This document shows positions 62,800-64,000 of a DNA stretch of 64,000 nt, one piece after another. The position numbers and the translations under genes were made by a program. Source of the stretch: Sphaeroforma arctica JP610 (taxonomy: Eukaryota; Opisthokonta; Ichthyosporea; Ichthyophonida); the NCBI RefSeq assembly GCF_001186125.1, contig NW_014040269.1, positions 5,493-69,492 on the forward strand, in the 5' to 3' direction. The number at the start of each line of letters is the position of its first letter. The stretch's first letter is position 1. Under the pieces are notes generated by a model. It was not told the DNA's origin. It did not search any database and worked only from the letters and a program-made list of their open reading frames with translations.

Positions 62800-64000
62800 C
62801 TGTGTGTGCATTGTGTGCCGATGCAAACAGATCTACGGTGAGTTTTCCAAACCATCTTTCAGCTTTAGCATTCAGTATATAGCTTTATGGTTATAAGAAT
62901 GTTAGTTTCCAAGGCGGTGTCCTCTTGGCTGTTATGTGTTGTTTTGTTCGCGTCTTGCAATACCTCTGAAGTTTTAGTATTAAACGTGTCTTCGTGTATA
63001 CGCGACTACATATCTGCCATCTGGTTGTCCTTGCCTGGGACGTGTATGATGGAGAAATGGTGGTGGAATATTTTTGCTATCCATTTGGTTAACATTGGGT
63101 GTAACGTCTGTTGGCTGTTCATTTGCGTGAGCGCTTTATGATCCGTCCATAGAGTTATGTCCCCTCATTTGATGTATTCGGAGAAATGTTCCAGACTGTA
63201 TACCAGTGCTAGCAGCTCTTTAGTGTTTTGTCATAGCGTTGTTGTGCTGGATTCATGCCTTTGGAAAAGTAGAGAATGTCTCTTCTGACCCCATTGATGA
63301 CTTGAAATAAACATCCTCCTATGCTATAGACACTAACATCGTTCATGATTTGAAACTGTACCCCATCAACATGGTATACTTGTGTCGCCGAACATGCGAT
63401 GGCTTCTTTGAGTTCTACCTACTTCTTTCTGAGTTCCGGAGTCCATAACATGAATAAGTTCTGGTCCATTTTCCCTTTCATTAGGTTCCGGAAGTGTTTA
63501 GTTGTGTAGGCAAAGTTGGGGACATAGTCGCGCATATAGTTCGCGAGTCCCACCACTTTGTGCAGATCTCTTTTTGTTCTGGGCAGTGGCCAGTCCATCA
63601 TCCTTTTCTGTTTTTCAGAATTTGCTTTGAGTCCCTTTGTAGTGACTTTCACCCCCAGAATGTCGACCACTTTGACCGCGAATGCACACTTGTTGTGATT
63701 GAGTTGGAAGTTTGCTCCATTCAGTCGCTTGATTACTTCACGAACTGTCTTGCGGTGTTCTTCTTCTGTACGACTCGCAACGACTATGTCATCTACATAC
63801 ACTTGCACACCTTTGATGTCTATGAGCAAGTTTGCCATGACTCTCTGGAACTGTGCTATGAGTACGACTCGCAACGACTATGTCAGCTACATACATTTGC
63901 ACACCTTTGATGTCTATGAGCAAGTTTGCCATGACTCTCTGGAACTGTGCTATGAGTGAGTGTAGTCCAAATGACGCTGACTTGAATGATTATTGCGCTC
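62800..64000 (-). mobile_element. Fossil Ty3/gypsy RT-RNase H fragment, runs off the window
   Basis: Minus-strand fossil. At 63419-63874: VYVDDIVVASRTEEEHRKTV (the YVDD active site), LNHNKCAFAV, ILGVKVTTKGLKAN and YMRDYVPNFAYTTKHFRNLM, the RT thumb/connection of gypsy-type elements. RNase H remnants extend to about 62820. The element continues beyond 64000. A few breaks are apparent. Plus-strand open frames over this stretch are shadows. Confidence 0.8.

Noticed and set aside
62887-63141. Plus-strand frame resembling a membrane protein
   Set aside because: It is antisense to RNase H of the minus-strand gypsy fossil, and hydrophobicity arises from the complement.

Overview
This is a eukaryotic window, rich in transposons in its left half and carrying an intron-rich host locus in its right half. 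The host anchor is a DmX/Rabconnectin-3 (Rav1-like) gene on the minus strand, complete from a 25-bp first coding exon (55592-55568) to its stop codon (34527). Its many short exons have GT-AG introns, and its reading frames use the standard genetic code. The mix of this gene with a GCR1_C-type Crypton, Ty3- and Ty1-type retroelements and an IS5-like (DDE_Tnp_4) transposon fits an opisthokont-grade protist such as an ichthyosporean; the species-level guess is weak. Three assembly gaps (31195-31622, 44466-44485, 55027-55046) all abut CA or TA microsatellites.

Layout. 1-2200: AT-rich DNA with LTR-like scraps and a Harbinger-type MITE with a TTA target duplication. 2221-14460: a DNA transposon bounded by ~80-bp inverted repeats. 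It carries a plus-strand DDE transposase and, convergent to it, a minus-strand Exo1/FEN1-like (XPG) nuclease plus an unidentified ORF pair. It is split by a fossil Ty3-like retroelement (about 3157-10510) whose ends are inverted rather than direct repeats. 14491-15112: a 622-bp MITE with TA duplication. 15155-20890: a second fossil Ty3-like element on the minus strand. 20919-21440: a 143-bp tandem array and a foldback. 21462-26540: a fossil Ty1/copia element. 26990-29033: a Crypton. 29620-33100: chromovirus and copia-like fragments around the largest gap.

33440-33964 is an intronless carboxymuconolactone decarboxylase/AhpD-family gene. 34527-55592 is the DmX-like gene, a V-ATPase assembly (RAVE-type) factor. 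Upstream lie a 445-bp MITE-like repeat, a small two-exon minus-strand gene candidate (56560-56997), and a plus-strand multi-exon gene of unknown function (58575-60606, perhaps to 61005) built here from phase-consistent splice sites. 61395-64000 returns to repeats: a 28-bp minisatellite, the 5' part of a second copia copy and a minus-strand Ty3/gypsy RT fossil.

Most striking points: (1) a VDxF/NPPW-type domain known from DIRS elements recurs in three otherwise unrelated fossil retroelements here, including a copia; (2) one of these has DIRS-like inverted ends yet a DDE integrase; (3) an IS5-like transposase appears to be paired with an Exo1-like nuclease inside one inverted-repeat-bounded transposon.
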